Positions 15,619-25,749 of a stretch of DNA of 64,000 bases are shown here, piece after piece (position 1 is the stretch's first letter; each line of letters begins with the position of its first letter). This stretch comes from Xylocopa sonorina (Eukaryota > Arthropoda > Insecta > Hymenoptera > Apidae), in NCBI RefSeq assembly GCF_050948175.1, contig NW_027490146.1, positions 558,001 to 622,000 of the forward strand, read 5' to 3'. The position numbers and the translations under genes are program-made. Under the pieces are notes generated by a model that worked only from the letters and a program-made list of their open reading frames with translations, ran no database searches and was not told the DNA's origin.

Positions 15619-15773
15619 CTCACTCACACCGAGATCCGCTGCCTCACTCGCACCGCCGGGTATACCTGTCTCGCTCGTACCGGGCACCAGTGTCTCACTC
15701 GCACCACCGAGTATACCTGTCTCGCCCGCACCAAGGACGAGCAGCCCTATCTCCCTCGCACCGAGGATTCCGT
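15619..15773 (+). repeat. Minisatellite inside E copy 1 (about 6 units)
   Basis: Successive units of 24, 27, 24, 27, 30 and about 23 bp each begin with a close match to CTCACTCGCACC. A TATACCTGT ending recurs in alternate units. The frame is open in more than one phase, so the short reading frames here are composition effects. The inverted copy at 63349-63446 has four units, two fewer. Confidence 0.75.
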
Positions 15774-15946
15774 CCTGCAGGAAGACGTAGCCGCAGCCCA
15801 TCACCTGAATGGGGTCTTTTCCAATTCCGGGAACAGGATCTGCTAGAACCTATATATTACTTCTAAGCTAGGACATACATACCATATCATGACGCATATA
15901 TAAGAATTCCTAGATCTAAGTTACACTAAGTAAGATGCGTCCGTCC

Positions 15947-15962
15947 AGCGGCATGTGCCGCT
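15947..15962. other. Palindrome in E copy 1
   Basis: AGCGGCA-TG-TGCCGCT is a perfect 7-bp stem with a 2-nt centre. In copy 2 the matching site reads AGCGGC-GCAT-GCCGCT, so pairing of six base pairs is kept although the centre changed. Confidence 0.7.
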
Positions 15963-16020
15963 AGCCCCACCACGAGCCGCGGGTCCCCACTCGCTGGACC
16001 GCGCCCTCTCCGCCTCGAGA

Positions 16021-16039
16021 CGCGAGTCCCCCACTCGCG
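16021..16039. other. GC-rich hairpin in E copy 1
   Basis: CGCGAGT-CCCCC-ACTCGCG forms a 7-bp stem with a 5-nt loop. The same hairpin is preserved in copy 2 at 63083-63101. A related direct repeat (TCCCCACTCGC..GGACCGCG) lies about 44 bp upstream, so the segment looks internally duplicated. Confidence 0.7.
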
Positions 16040-16100
16040 GGACCGCGATCTCCCTACCACGAGCGTCCGCGACCGTAGCGCCCCGCGAACCGAGGAGGTC

Positions 16101-16251
16101 AGAGACGCGTCTCCAGAGCACACACTCTGACTCGAGAACTCCTACCGAGGAGTCGAAACCTCTAGTTCTAGATCGTTAGCCACCACAATGTGGGGTTCAG
16201 GCATCGTATTTCTATTTCCATTTTAACTTAGTCTTAGACTTAGAATAATTC
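16101..16251 (+). other. Segment of E present in copy 1, absent from copy 2
   Basis: Copy 2 joins GAGGTC directly to CAGTTC, whereas copy 1 has about 151 bp between them. The segment includes AT-rich DNA with no recognised coding content. I read it as a deletion in copy 2, but an insertion in copy 1 cannot be excluded. Confidence 0.7.
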
Positions 16252-16541
16252 CAGTTCTTGTATACTTTAAACCTAGAATATATTTTATTTTTACTATTAC
16301 TATATCCAAGTACAAGTTCTTTTAGCAAGTCTGCTATTTCCACATCCATTAATTTTATCAAGTGTTTATAATACTAGTTCTACTTTTAACATTACATTTA
16401 ACTACGAATTCTTCCACGGGTTCTTCCATACAACTGGGGTTGATATTCATCAAATTGAAGGAGTATAGAAATCGGCTTTGTGACGTTGAGACCGCCGCTT
16501 GTCCTTCAGATCTTAGTCGAAAGTACAGAGAAACCTGGTGA

Positions 16542-16979
16542 ATGAATCGTGCTTCCGGTTTGCGAAGAACGCGACGTACGAGTAGGAAGAATTTCATACG
16601 ATCACTTGTGCGTGAATATTTGGAGGGCGTTCCGAGAGTCCTCGTATACCAGCGACCTGCCTTCGCACCAGTCCAGACGCCGCTTTCCGAAGCGACCGTC
16701 GACGCTCCCGATCCAGACACCACAACGCATCACGCCGATTCTGCCACATTCAGCATCATCGCTGAATTCCGACCGCCGTCCTCCTCTTCGCTGGCGACTG
16801 ATCGAGATTTCCGTAGCAGCCAACAGAACGAAATCCGCTACGATCCCAGAGAAAGATCCTCCACGCCGTTTCTACGTACAAATCGAGAGAGAAGTCATCG
16901 AAAGGTAGGGTCATTCCCTTATTATCGCGAGAGTTTTCGCTATTGTCGCGTCAGCCGAAATTGTCGGACCCGGTCTTAA
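16542..16979 (+). other. Open frame in E copy 1, probably not a gene (145 codons)
   Basis: An ATG-initiated frame rich in Arg, Ser, Thr and Pro, with two further frames open over much of the same interval. In the inverted copy (62330-62731, minus strand) it stops earlier, at 133 codons. Comparing the shared part by eye, I find about nine amino-acid replacements and about four silent changes over the compared first ~290 bases. Replacements include L to P and R to C. That ratio argues against purifying selection on this frame. I do not recognise the product. The overlapping frames most likely reflect a GC-balanced, stop-poor stretch of the mobile element. Confidence 0.5.
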
Positions 16980-17066
16980 CGCGTTCCCGCGGACCGAATT
17001 ACCGAAAAATAGGCTCGTGTCGTAAAGCCTCCGGAGCAACGGAAAATAGTTTCACCGGACGTGATA

Positions 17067-19343
17067 CCTCGTATTCACCTCAAAAGAATGTAAATGCGAC
17101 ACTTCCTTGCTAGGAAATAAGGTTTGCAGATATCTACGTATCGAAGAAATAGAGCTCTAATGCTTCTTGAAACGCCATATCGCATCTCATTTCTATGTTT
17201 CATCATAAGATATAATATTCATTGTGTAATGTTATGTATACCTCGTATTCACTTCAATGGAATGTAAATGCGTCCCTTCCATGCTAGGAAATAGCGTTTG
17301 CAGATGTCTACGTATCGTAGCAATAGAGTTCTAATGCTTCTTAGAACGCGATATCGCATCTCACTTCTATGTTTCATGATAAGATATAATATTCATTGCG
17401 AAGTGTCATGTATACCTCGTATTCACTTCAAAAGGATGTAGATGCGACACTTCCTTACTAGGATATAGTGTTTCCAGCTGACTACGTGTCGAAACAATGG
17501 AGTTCTAATGATTCGTAGAACGCGATATCGCATCTCACTACAATGTTTCATGATACGATATAATATTCAATGCGAAGTGTCATGTATACCTCGTATTCAC
17601 TTCAAAAGAATGTAAATGCGACACTTGCATGCTAGGAAATAGCCTTCGCAGATGTCTACGTATCGTAGCAATATAGTTCTAATGCTTCTTAAAACGCGAC
17701 CTTGCATCTCACTGCTATGTTTCATGATAAGATATAATATTCATTATGGAGTGTCATGTATACCTCATATTCACTTCAAAAGAATGTAAATGCGACACTT
17801 CCTTGCTAGTAAATAACATTTGCAGATGTCTACGCACCGTAGGAATAGAGTTCTAATGCTTCTTAAAACGCGACCTTGCATCTCACTGCTATGTTTCATG
17901 ATAAGATATAATATTCATTATGGAGTGTCATGTATACCTCATATTCACTTCAAAAGAAAGTAAGTACGACACTTCCGTGCTAGGAAATAACGTTTTCAGA
18001 CCACGTATCGAAAGAATAGAGTTCTAATACTTCTTAAAACGAGATGTCGCATCTCATTTCTATGTTTCATGATAAGAAATAATATCCATTGCGATGTGTC
18101 ATGTATACCTCGTATTCACTTCAAAAGAATGTAAATGAGACACTTCCATACTAGGAAATAGCGTTCTCAGATGTCTACGTATCGTAGCAATAGGGTTCTA
18201 ATGCTTCTTAAAACGCAATATCGCATCTCACTGCTATGTTTCATGATAAGATATAATATTCATTATGGAGTGTCATGTATACCTCGTATTCACTTCACAA
18301 GAATGTAAATACTCCCTTCCACGCTAGGAAATAGCCTTTGCAGATGTCTACGTATCGTAGCAATAGAGTTCTAAGGCTTCTTAGAACGCGATATCGCATC
18401 TCACTTCTATGTTTCATGATAAGATATAATATTCATTGTGAAGTGTCATGTATATCTCGTATTCACTTCAAAAGAATGTAAATGCGGCATTTCCATGCTA
18501 GGAAATAGAGTTTGCAGATGTCTACGTATCGTAGCAATAGAGTTCTAATGCTTCTTAAAACGCAATATCGCATCTCACTGCTATGTTTCATGATAAGATA
18601 TAATATTCATTATGGAGTGTTATGTATACCTCGTATTCACTTCAAAAGAATGTAAATGCGACACTTCCATGCTAGGAAATAGCGTTTGCAGATGTCTACG
18701 TATCGTAGCAATAGAGTTCTAATGCTACTTAAAACGAGATGTCGCATTTCATTTCTATGTTTCGTAATAAGATATAATATTCATTGTGAAGTGTTATGTA
18801 TACCTCGTATTCACTTCTAAAGAATGTAAATGCGACACTTCCTTGCTAGGAAATAACATTTGCAGATGTCTACGCATCGCAGGAATAGAGTTCTAATGCT
18901 ACTTAAATCGCGATATCGCATCTCAGTTCTATGTTTCATTATAAGTTATAATATTTATTGCGAAGTGTTATGTATACCTCGTATACACTTCAAATGGATG
19001 TAAATGCCACACACCCTTGCTAGGAAATGCGTCTCGAGATGTCTACGTATGGAGGAAGTAGAGTTCTAATTCTTCTTAAAACGCGATATCGCTCCTCATT
19101 TCTATGTTCCATGATATGATGTAATATTCACTGAGAAGTATTATGTTTACCTCGTCTACACTTCAGAAGGATGTAAATGACTTATTTCCTTGCTAGGAAA
19201 ATGCGTTTCCAGATATCTACGTATCGAAGCATTAGAGTTCTAGTGCTTCTAAAACGCAATATCGCATCTCATTTCTGGGTTTCAAGATAAGTTATAATAT
19301 TCATTGCGAAGTATTATGTATACCTCGACTACACTTCCAAAGA
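17067..19343 (-). repeat. 174-bp satellite array, reverse orientation (array 2)
   Basis: About 13 monomers of the same family as array 1, read on the minus strand (TATACCTCGTATTCACTTC, AATGTAAATGCGACACTTCC, CAGATGTCTACGTATCGTAG). They are clearly more diverged than the interior of array 1, with small indels, for example a shortened CAGACCACGTATC near 17998. The final monomers near 19000-19343 are the most decayed. The array stops mid-monomer after CACTTCCAAAG, where the unique island begins. No genes are seen. Confidence 0.95.
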
Positions 19344-19600
19344 TACTACCCAGTAATTTGCGGCGTGTTGCGTAGTTTCCCGTAGCCCTTGTTAGTTAAA
19401 CCCACGTCGAGACCATAAATAAACATGCCGTGACTTCAGTATCTCGCGACCTGAGTGTGTGTACTTGGCTAGGCGTAGTCGAGAGGAGGAGCATTTCGAA
19501 GTTTCAAGGGTTGTTCCGCCCCAGGGTTCCCGGGGTCGTGTAGTCTATCTCCTTTGCTACTTTCTGAGCAGCTGGCGCCCAAGAAAAGTTGTACGTGAGC
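19344..19600 (+). mobile_element. Possible truncated LTR with primer-binding-site-like motif
   Basis: A GC-balanced segment directly abutting the satellite. It contains ATAAATAAAC near 19418, then a GC-rich stretch, and TCTGAGCA ending at 19570. After two bases comes TGGCGCCCAA (19573-19582). In retroelements an LTR ends in CA, and a few bases later the tRNA primer-binding site often begins TGGCGCC (tRNA-Lys type). The order fits the 3' part of an LTR followed by a leader. No gag or pol frame follows, only AT-rich DNA, so it would be a remnant. The match is short and could be chance. Confidence 0.3.
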
Positions 19601-20683
19601 GGATACCTTGGAACGATAGATCGCTTTAGATTAAAATACGTTTTACACCTTAAAGCATTTAGATAATTAACCCCTTCGAGCTTCCCTGACTTACTACATA
19701 TAGGTTTCCGTGACAATTAATAGGAACCATCACTTTACATAGATATATAGAACACACATAGTTTTAAACGTAGAACTGAGAATTTGAGAACTTACTTTGA
19801 AACGTTAGTAGTGAGAAATTCCATCGGATTTCATAGAAATTCAGAACTTACTTGCTATGAGACATAGGTAGATAAGGGCCATCGCGTTGCTTAAAACTTT
19901 AGAACTTGCTTACTTCAACAAAGATTTCTATTGGCTTCGTCCGTTCTTTTAGAAGAATTTTTGATAAACCACATACTTTTCACGCTTCTGATATCTTTGA
20001 AAGTTCGCGAGATGTAATCGTTTAAGTTTTAAAATGATTACTTAGTGTGGATTATTATTTAGTAACTCGCTCATAAACGAGTCTGCATAGGATTTAATCC
20101 ATATGTTTTTAAGCCTGGAATTTATGCAGTTATTTGTTATTCACTTATTGCTCAAACGACAAAGATTCTGACCACTTCAAAATGGTTGACTTTCATCAAT
20201 TTTCTTAAAAATTGAAATACTGCCCAACTGCTTGCATTAAAGACTGTAATTAAAGCTTTCGAAACATTTTACCTCTTATAGGTGAATTCTGGAATTGAAA
20301 TTGAATGTTTGACTTTTCTAGCTCCTGTTTAGACATCTTTCTATTGGAATGTTCAAGTATTTTTCATATTCGTAATTATTAAAAATGTTTTACTTGATTC
20401 TTTTATTTAATATTTAGAATTTTCTGAGAAATATTTTTTATCGTAATGAACTATATAATTGCAATTATAATTCTTTATGAAGTAATAATAACAGAAAGGT
20501 ATGTATCCATTCTTGTAGTTTTGTAAAGAGTATTTAATCTTACTATCTAAAATGAAACATTGAGATCTGTTTACAATCTAATGGAATTTAATTACCTTTT
20601 GATTCAAATTCACAATGATAATCTTCCATAGTTCAACAATTTTGTGAGCTGTCCTCAGGAATCCGCAGCTCAGTACTTATAAA
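19601..20683. other. AT-rich unique DNA without recognised features
   Basis: Non-repetitive within this window and AT-rich, with stop codons in all frames at short spacing. A 70-codon minus-strand frame (19504-19716) spans the LTR-like segment but has no recognisable motif. I see no RNA gene or tandem repeat here. Confidence 0.6.
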
Positions 20684-20776
20684 ATGAACGACACAAAGAA
20701 CAGCCTAACCAAACGTATTCGAACCGATTTTTCAATACTAATCTTATCATGTTTAACTTATGCTGCAAACTATTGA
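20684..20776 (+). CDS. Small ORF, 30 codons, possibly a first-exon remnant
   Basis: ATG at 20684 follows CTTATAAA. The peptide has a basic N-terminal part (KNSLTKRIR) followed by a hydrophobic stretch (FSILILSCLTYAA), then TGA. The same frame reopens after the TGA and runs to the splice-donor-like site at 20817, so this may be an exon broken by a nonsense change. A second ATG frame overlaps it from about 20750 (MFNLCCKLLKCP). Neither is recognised. Chance occurrence in AT-rich DNA is a real possibility. Confidence 0.2.
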   Translation: MNDTKNSLTKRIRTDFSILILSCLTYAANY

Positions 20777-20816
20777 AATGCCCTTCGAAAATTATTTATT
20801 CACAGTGAAGTAAACG

Positions 20817-20932
20817 GTAAGTATTACGCCTTCCACCACAGTTTACAATACGTATGTTTCATTTACTATCAAAACCGTGAGTATTATCGCCTTTCTTTAC
20901 TTTTTGTAACCTTCAATGCCTTCACGTTACAG
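20817..20932 (+). other. Candidate spliceosomal intron (116 bp)
   Basis: The donor CG|GTAAGTATT at 20817 is close to the eukaryotic consensus. The acceptor is preceded by a pyrimidine-rich run (CTTTCTTTAC, then CTTCAATGCCTTCACG) and ends TTACAG at 20932. The length is typical of compact insect introns. The flanking exon frames are short: only a phase-0 continuation stays open downstream (21 codons), and the matching upstream frame has a stop two codons before the donor. If real, the intron may therefore sit in a 5' UTR or a non-coding transcript. Confidence 0.4.
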
Positions 20933-20989
20933 ATCGTTAAACTTGCTTTAAAATGCTCTATCGTATTACGGAAGAATGGACATACCAAT

Positions 20990-21172
20990 TCATTTTAAAA
21001 AATGAAGGTAACCTTCATATGTCCAACATAACTCCACTTACAAAAAAACTATTTTCATCAACGGATGGCCCCTTTGTACTGTGCAATTTTATATTAGCAA
21101 AAACTTCTATGAAACTTATAGTTTCGTGGATATCTGAGGTGCTAATTATTACTGCCCCACCCTGTATATTGT
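20990..21172 (-). mobile_element. Dispersed-repeat remnant ending CCACCCTGTATA
   Basis: Read on the minus strand it begins TATACAGGGTGGGGCAGTAA, continues with CACCTCAGATATCCACGAAA and ends near the near-palindrome TGAAGGT-A-ACCTTCA (21003-21017). From general familiarity, ACAGGGTGGGGCAATAA-type ends followed by a CTCGGATATCTCGAAAACTA-like stretch look like those of non-autonomous repeats in insect genomes. I cannot name the family. The 82-codon plus-strand frame across it (20953-21201) is therefore probably not a gene. Confidence 0.4.
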
Positions 21173-21201
21173 TATGGATGTGTCCAACAAGGCAACGATG
21201 A

Positions 21202-21695
21202 ACAGAGTTAAATTTAATATTATGGTGTTTATTATTTTACTTAATAGTATATTTGTTTTTCTGGAATTTTGCCAAAAAACAATGTTCACGATGTCGACAG
21301 ATGAATATATTTGCCTTAGAATTACAAGAGCCAACAATTTCGAAAGTAGAATATTACTTTACTTCGCTAACCGAATCATTGCAAACGTTAAGTAAAGTGC
21401 TTGCCTTTCAAAACAGTCAGATGCAAATTACGATACAACGTTTCCAAGAAATGGTACGTGCCACTGTTTTTTAATTTCCGTTTATTTAATCAAAGGAAAT
21501 TTAATTGAAATATCCGCAAAATTTGAGGACAAAAAGTTATTGTAATTTTACGCAACATATATGATGGTGATAAAGGATAAGTATACGGAACTGAAAATGA
21601 AAAGTAGCGAGCAGAAAAAGAAACTGATGGAGCTACAAAGTAGATTGATACATCCGTCAAATGATGATTCTAGGTTAATAAAATCTGTTAATTAA
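21202..21695 (+). CDS. Candidate two-exon membrane/coiled-coil gene or fragment
   Basis: The frame is open from 21202, just after a stop. It encodes a hydrophobic segment (21214-21270: LILWCLLFYLIVYLFFWNF), a basic cysteine-containing patch (AKKQCSRCRQ), then a polar helix-prone stretch (SLTESLQTLSKVL, MQITIQRFQEM). At 21454 ATG|GTACGT is donor-like. An AG at 21574-21575 restores the same phase (phase 0) and leads to DKYTELKMKSSEQKKKLMEL and a TAA at 21693-21695. This second part is charged and coiled-coil-like. The implied intron is 122 bp, but its acceptor lacks a good pyrimidine tract. No ATG precedes the hydrophobic segment in this frame. An overlapping frame does have one (21174), so an upstream exon or a frameshift would be needed. 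The protein is not recognised. Confidence 0.3.
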
Positions 21696-22320
21696 AGAAC
21701 TATTGCAAAAATTAAGTATAATCAATATTACTTCTGCTCAATGGCTATAATAGAATTGGACCGAAATGGGTACAAAACAGGCAATTATATCTATACGTTC
21801 TATACTATGCAAAGGCAAATATTTCAAAGAGAAAAGATGTGTTACTTACAAATTACTTATGTTCCTAGATATCTCACTAATTCAGGCTTCTTGTCTTACA
21901 GAACTTATCATTCATGTAACATGTAAAGGGGTCGAAGAATAGTAAATGATTTTTATATTTCATAGCCTCACTTGATACGTCGATTGGATCACGTAAAATA
22001 TCGGACATTAATTGCATCTACATCTTCAGACCTTAAATATATAATTGCAACAACATATTTAATAGCGTTTTAATAACATTTTTCTAATTGTTTATATCTA
22101 TGTCTAATAAATATATATTAATCGAATAAGTTGCTTTACCAAAGAATAAAAGTATCTGAGGCTTACAAATCGGAGCATTACATAACAAACGTGCATCACA
22201 TATATAATATTACATGTAACAAAAGATGAAGACCAAAAAGATCGTACATAAGTTGAATCCACAATGCGGTCATAGAGATACAGAAACGGCACAAATTTCA
22301 AACAATAATTTAAAAAATTC
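21696..22320. other. AT-rich unique DNA, no supported gene
   Basis: Low-complexity AT-rich sequence with short runs of T and A. A 61-codon plus frame (21741-21926) and a 91-codon minus frame (22104-22379) are hydrophobic and Tyr/Phe-rich, as expected from AT-rich composition. I see no splice or domain support for either. Confidence 0.5.
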
Positions 22321-22348
22321 AAAAAGGAGGGAGTGAGAATCCATCTCC

Positions 22349-22597
22349 TTGACGATGCTAAGGAACAAATCTGCCTCATGCACTACAATATCCCAAACAG
22401 TCAGCGATTGGCACGCCAATGACAACGGATGGAACGAATTCCGTGACAGAACTGTGCTAACAAAGTGCTCCTACTCAGCTTTCGAAATGGCATACTGTTA
22501 CTACTGGGGCGGCATTCGTATCACGGCACTATTAAAGCACCGAGATATAGCACACGGGCTACACGGCCGTGACAATGACACTATCAGCTCACCATAG
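22349..22597 (+). CDS. Hypothetical ORF in a GC-balanced patch (82 codons)
   Basis: The frame runs from a TTG at 22349 (first ATG at 22355) to a stop at 22595. The peptide includes SDWHANDNGWNEFRDR and a Cys/Tyr-rich CSYSAFEMAYCYYWGG. The local base composition is clearly more GC-balanced than the AT-rich DNA on both sides, which favours former coding sequence or a captured fragment. I recognise no domain. It may be an exon piece, or coding on the other strand. Confidence 0.2.
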   Translation: MTMLRNKSASCTTISQTVSDWHANDNGWNEFRDRTVLTKCSYSAFEMAYCYYWGGIRITALLKHRDIAHGLHGRDNDTISSP

Positions 22598-22619
22598 CTA
22601 CACGCGTGGTTGTGGCGTA

Positions 22620-23430
22620 GGCTGACATTTACTAATGGGGAAGCTGTTTCCATAAAAATTATAAGCAAATATGAAAAATGACTAAACTGTGCAATTTATT
22701 TATTTTGATTCCAAAATAGATACACCGGCACAAAACAAAGCTATAAGAACTCGATTTTATTATTTTCTATAAACTAGCTCGATAGGGCGATTTTTTCCAT
22801 AAAGTCGATAATTACTTTGTCATAAAAATATATACACTTATTTTATATATATTTTCTTCAATTTATTGTTACAAATTCATGCAATTGAGGGTTACATTAA
22901 ATACGATGACAGCATGTTATTTCAAAAATTACACAAGGCGAAGTTAGGGACGCAACAGCATGAATTTTTATTTTATAAGTAATATTTTTTTTATAAATAA
23001 TATTTTTAGTCTATGATGGTTTGAAAGAAATGTATACGACTCGCTCAATAACTATAAATATAGGAAAACGACCATCAAAATGTCTATCAATACTCATATG
23101 CTGAACATCAACTGACATCTAACGGTTCTAATTTGTATGAAAGCACAGGTTCCCCATTGCCAAATGTGATCCTAGAACGTGCTGGTAACACGATCTGGCA
23201 TTTTAGTCAACGAATCCGGTCAAAGATGACTACGAATCAGTTGACACTCCTCGGAAGTGCCAATATAGTGCCGGCATGGTGTCGCTACCATCTTGCCGTT
23301 TGTTATCTGGGATGCTTTTTAGTGCATTATTCGGAATTGAATTTGAACACATAGTTACTCAATCGCAAATTTGTATGTACTGTGACGTGGTGAAGTCACA
23401 AGGTTCGCTCACCCCCCCACCCTGCTTCGG
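22620..23430. other. Unique DNA, mostly AT-rich, one weak ORF
   Basis: The left part (22620-23100) is AT-rich with T runs and no feature I can support. The right part (23133-23354) is more GC-balanced and carries a 73-codon plus-strand frame starting at TTG, without recognisable motifs. I would not call it a gene without homology evidence. Confidence 0.4.
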
Positions 23431-23831
23431 TTAGACTAGCTCGCAGATCACCACCCATGCGAGAAGCGCGACACGGACCATCGCGATAGCTGTATTTGCG
23501 AGGAGCGTGAAATACACGATGGTAGAACGCCCCCCCCCCCCCCCCATCGTTCGTTTCTCTCTCTCCGTTCTACGGATTAGACTGGCGAGCTGAGGGAAGA
23601 AGCGACCCATAAGACGACTCTTCGGCGGATAATAAGACCGCAGGTTCGCGGAAGGGCTGTGCGCCGAGGTAGCGTGACGGGGTTGACGGTGGAGGAGTCG
23701 GGAAGTGAGCAAGAAGAGACCCTGAAGCCAGAAGGATACGATCCAGAGCTCTGCAACGATAAGACCGCTGCCATAGCCCATGGAGACAAACAGGATGGTT
23801 CTCGGGTGTGAGAAGGACCTCTACCCCTCGC
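23431..23831 (-). pseudogene. GC-rich minus-strand fragment with hydrophobic segments
   Basis: On the minus strand a frame reads from near 23820 through RTILFVSMGYGSGLIVAE and a hydrophobic WIVSFWLQGLFLLTSRLL. It continues through a polar, Arg/Ser/Pro-rich middle to a second hydrophobic part (IVYFTLLANTAIAMVRVALL) and stops at 23431. Two membrane-like segments separated by a basic linker suggest a membrane-protein fragment. RTILFVS-GYG loosely resembles a motif of GOST/lung-7TM proteins (GPR107/TMEM87), but that is a weak impression. A run of 16 C (23530-23545) encodes the Gly run, so the frame across it is uncertain. The fragment is cut off by the satellite at 23832. Confidence 0.25.
23530..23545. 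repeat. Homopolymer run of 16 C
   Basis: An uninterrupted C tract, GC-rich in an otherwise AT-rich window. The length of such a tract is error-prone in assemblies, and it decides the reading frame of the overlapping minus-strand fragment. Confidence 0.9.
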
Positions 23832-25749
23832 CATTAGAACTCTATTGCTACGATACGTAGGCATCTGCAAACGCTATTTCCTAGCAAGGAATAGTCGCAT
23901 TTACATTCTTTTGAAGTGAATACGAGGTATGCATGACACTTCGCAATGAACATTATATCTTATCATGTAACATAGAAGTGAGATGCGATATCGCGTTTTA
24001 AGAAGCATTAGATCCCTATTGCCTCGATGCGCAGATATCTGCAAACGCTATTTCCTAGCATGGAAGTGTCGCATTTACATTCGTTTGGAGTGAATACGAG
24101 GTATACATGACACTTCGCTATGAATATTATATCTTATCATGCAGCATCGAAGTGAGATGCGATATCGCGTTTTGAGAAGCATTAGAACTCTATTGCTACG
24201 ATACGTAGTCATCTGCAAACGCTATTTCCTAGCAAGGAAGATTCGCATTTACATTCTTCTGAAGTGAATACGAGGTATACATGACACTTCGCAATGAACA
24301 TTGTATCTTATCACGAAACATAGAAGTGAGATGCGATATTGCGTTTTAAGAAGCATTAGAAAAATATTGCCTCGGTGCGGAGATATCTGCAAACGCTATT
24401 TCCTAGCACGGAAGTGTCGCATTTACATTCTTTTGAAGTGAATTCGAGGTATACATGACACTTCGGAATGAATATTATATCTTCTCATGAAACATAGAAA
24501 TGAGATGCGATGTCTCGTGTTAAGAAGTATTAGAACTCTATTGCTAATATACGTACACATCTGCAAACTCTATTTCCTAGCAAGGAAGTGTCGCATTTAC
24601 TTTCTTTTGAAGTGAATACGAGGTATACATGACACTTCGCAATGGATATTATATCTTATTATGAAACATTGAAATGGAACGCGATATCGCGCTTTAAGAA
24701 GCATTAGTACTCTATTGCTACGATACGTAGATATCTGGAGAGGCTATTTCCTAGCAAGGAAATGTCGCATTTACATTCTTTTGAAGTGAATACGAGGTAT
24801 ACACAACATTACACAATGAATATTACATCTTATTACGAAACATTGAAATGAGATGAGATATCGCGATTTAAGAAGCATTAGAACTCTACTGCTTCGATAC
24901 GTAGACATCTGCAAACGCTATTTCCTAGCAACGAAGTGTCGCATTTACATTCTTTTGAAGTGAATACGAGGTATGCATGACACTTCGCAATGAACATTAT
25001 ATCTTATCATGTAACATAGAAGTGAGATGCGATATCGCGTTTTAAGAAGCATTAGATACCTATTGCCTCGATGCGCAGATATCTGCAAACGCTATTTCCT
25101 AGCAAGGAAGTGTCGCATTTACATTGTTTTGAACTGAATACGAGGTATACATAACACTCCACAATGAATATTATATATTATAATGAAACGTGGTAATGAG
25201 TGGCGATATTGCGTTTTGAGAAGCATTAGAACTCTAATGGTACGATACGTAGACATCTGCAAACGCTATTTCCTGGCAACGAAGTGTCGCGTTTACATTC
25301 TTTTGAAGTGAATACGAAATATTCATAACACTGCACAATGATTATTATATCTTATCATGAAACATAGAAATGAGATGCGATATGGCGATTTAAGAAGCAT
25401 TAGAACACTATTTCTTCGATACGTAGACATCTGCAAACGCAACTTCCTAGCAAGGAAGTGTCGCATTTACATTCTTTTGAAAGGAATACAAGGTATACAT
25501 GACACTTCGCAATGAATATTATATCTTATCATGAAACATAGAAATGAGATGCGATATGGCGATTTATGAAGCATTTGCTGTCTATTACTTCGATACGTAG
25601 ACATCTGCAAACGCTACTTCCTAGCAAGGAAGTGTCGCATTTACATTCTTTTGAGAGGAATACGAGGCATACGTGACACTTCGCAATGAATATTATATCT
25701 TATCATGAAACATAGAATTGAGATGCGATATCGCGATTTAAGAATCATT

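Larger units (their letters stand above)
15481..17066 (+). mobile_element. Element E, copy 1 (LTR-like, 1586 bp)
   Basis: Non-satellite segment between a forward array and a reverse array. The left end is TGTGACGTCAGG and the right end, reverse-complemented, is TATCACGTCCGG (TGTCACGTCCGG in copy 2). This gives an imperfect terminal inverted repeat of about 9 bp, with TG..CA ends as in LTRs. In order it contains a C-rich minisatellite (15619-15773), an AT-rich spacer, a GC-rich hairpin segment (15947-16100), an AT-rich stretch with AATAAA on the minus strand near 16290, and a GC-balanced portion (16440-17060). There is no reverse transcriptase, integrase or transposase. A solo LTR or a non-autonomous element are both possible. 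No target-site duplication is visible, because the flanking satellites are in opposite orientation. Strand here only marks orientation relative to copy 2. Confidence 0.6.

Noticed and set aside
15511..16179. Overlapping frames on both strands in the left half of E
   Set aside because: They coincide with the minisatellite and the GC-rich segment, are open in several phases at once, and are disrupted or altered in copy 2.
20953..21201. 82-codon plus-strand ORF
   Set aside because: Most of it lies in what looks like a dispersed-repeat end (CCACCCTGTATA and a near-palindrome), so coding is unlikely.
22104..22379. 91-codon minus-strand ORF
   Set aside because: Its Tyr/Phe/Ile-rich composition is what AT-rich DNA gives by chance; no motif, splice signal or composition shift supports it.
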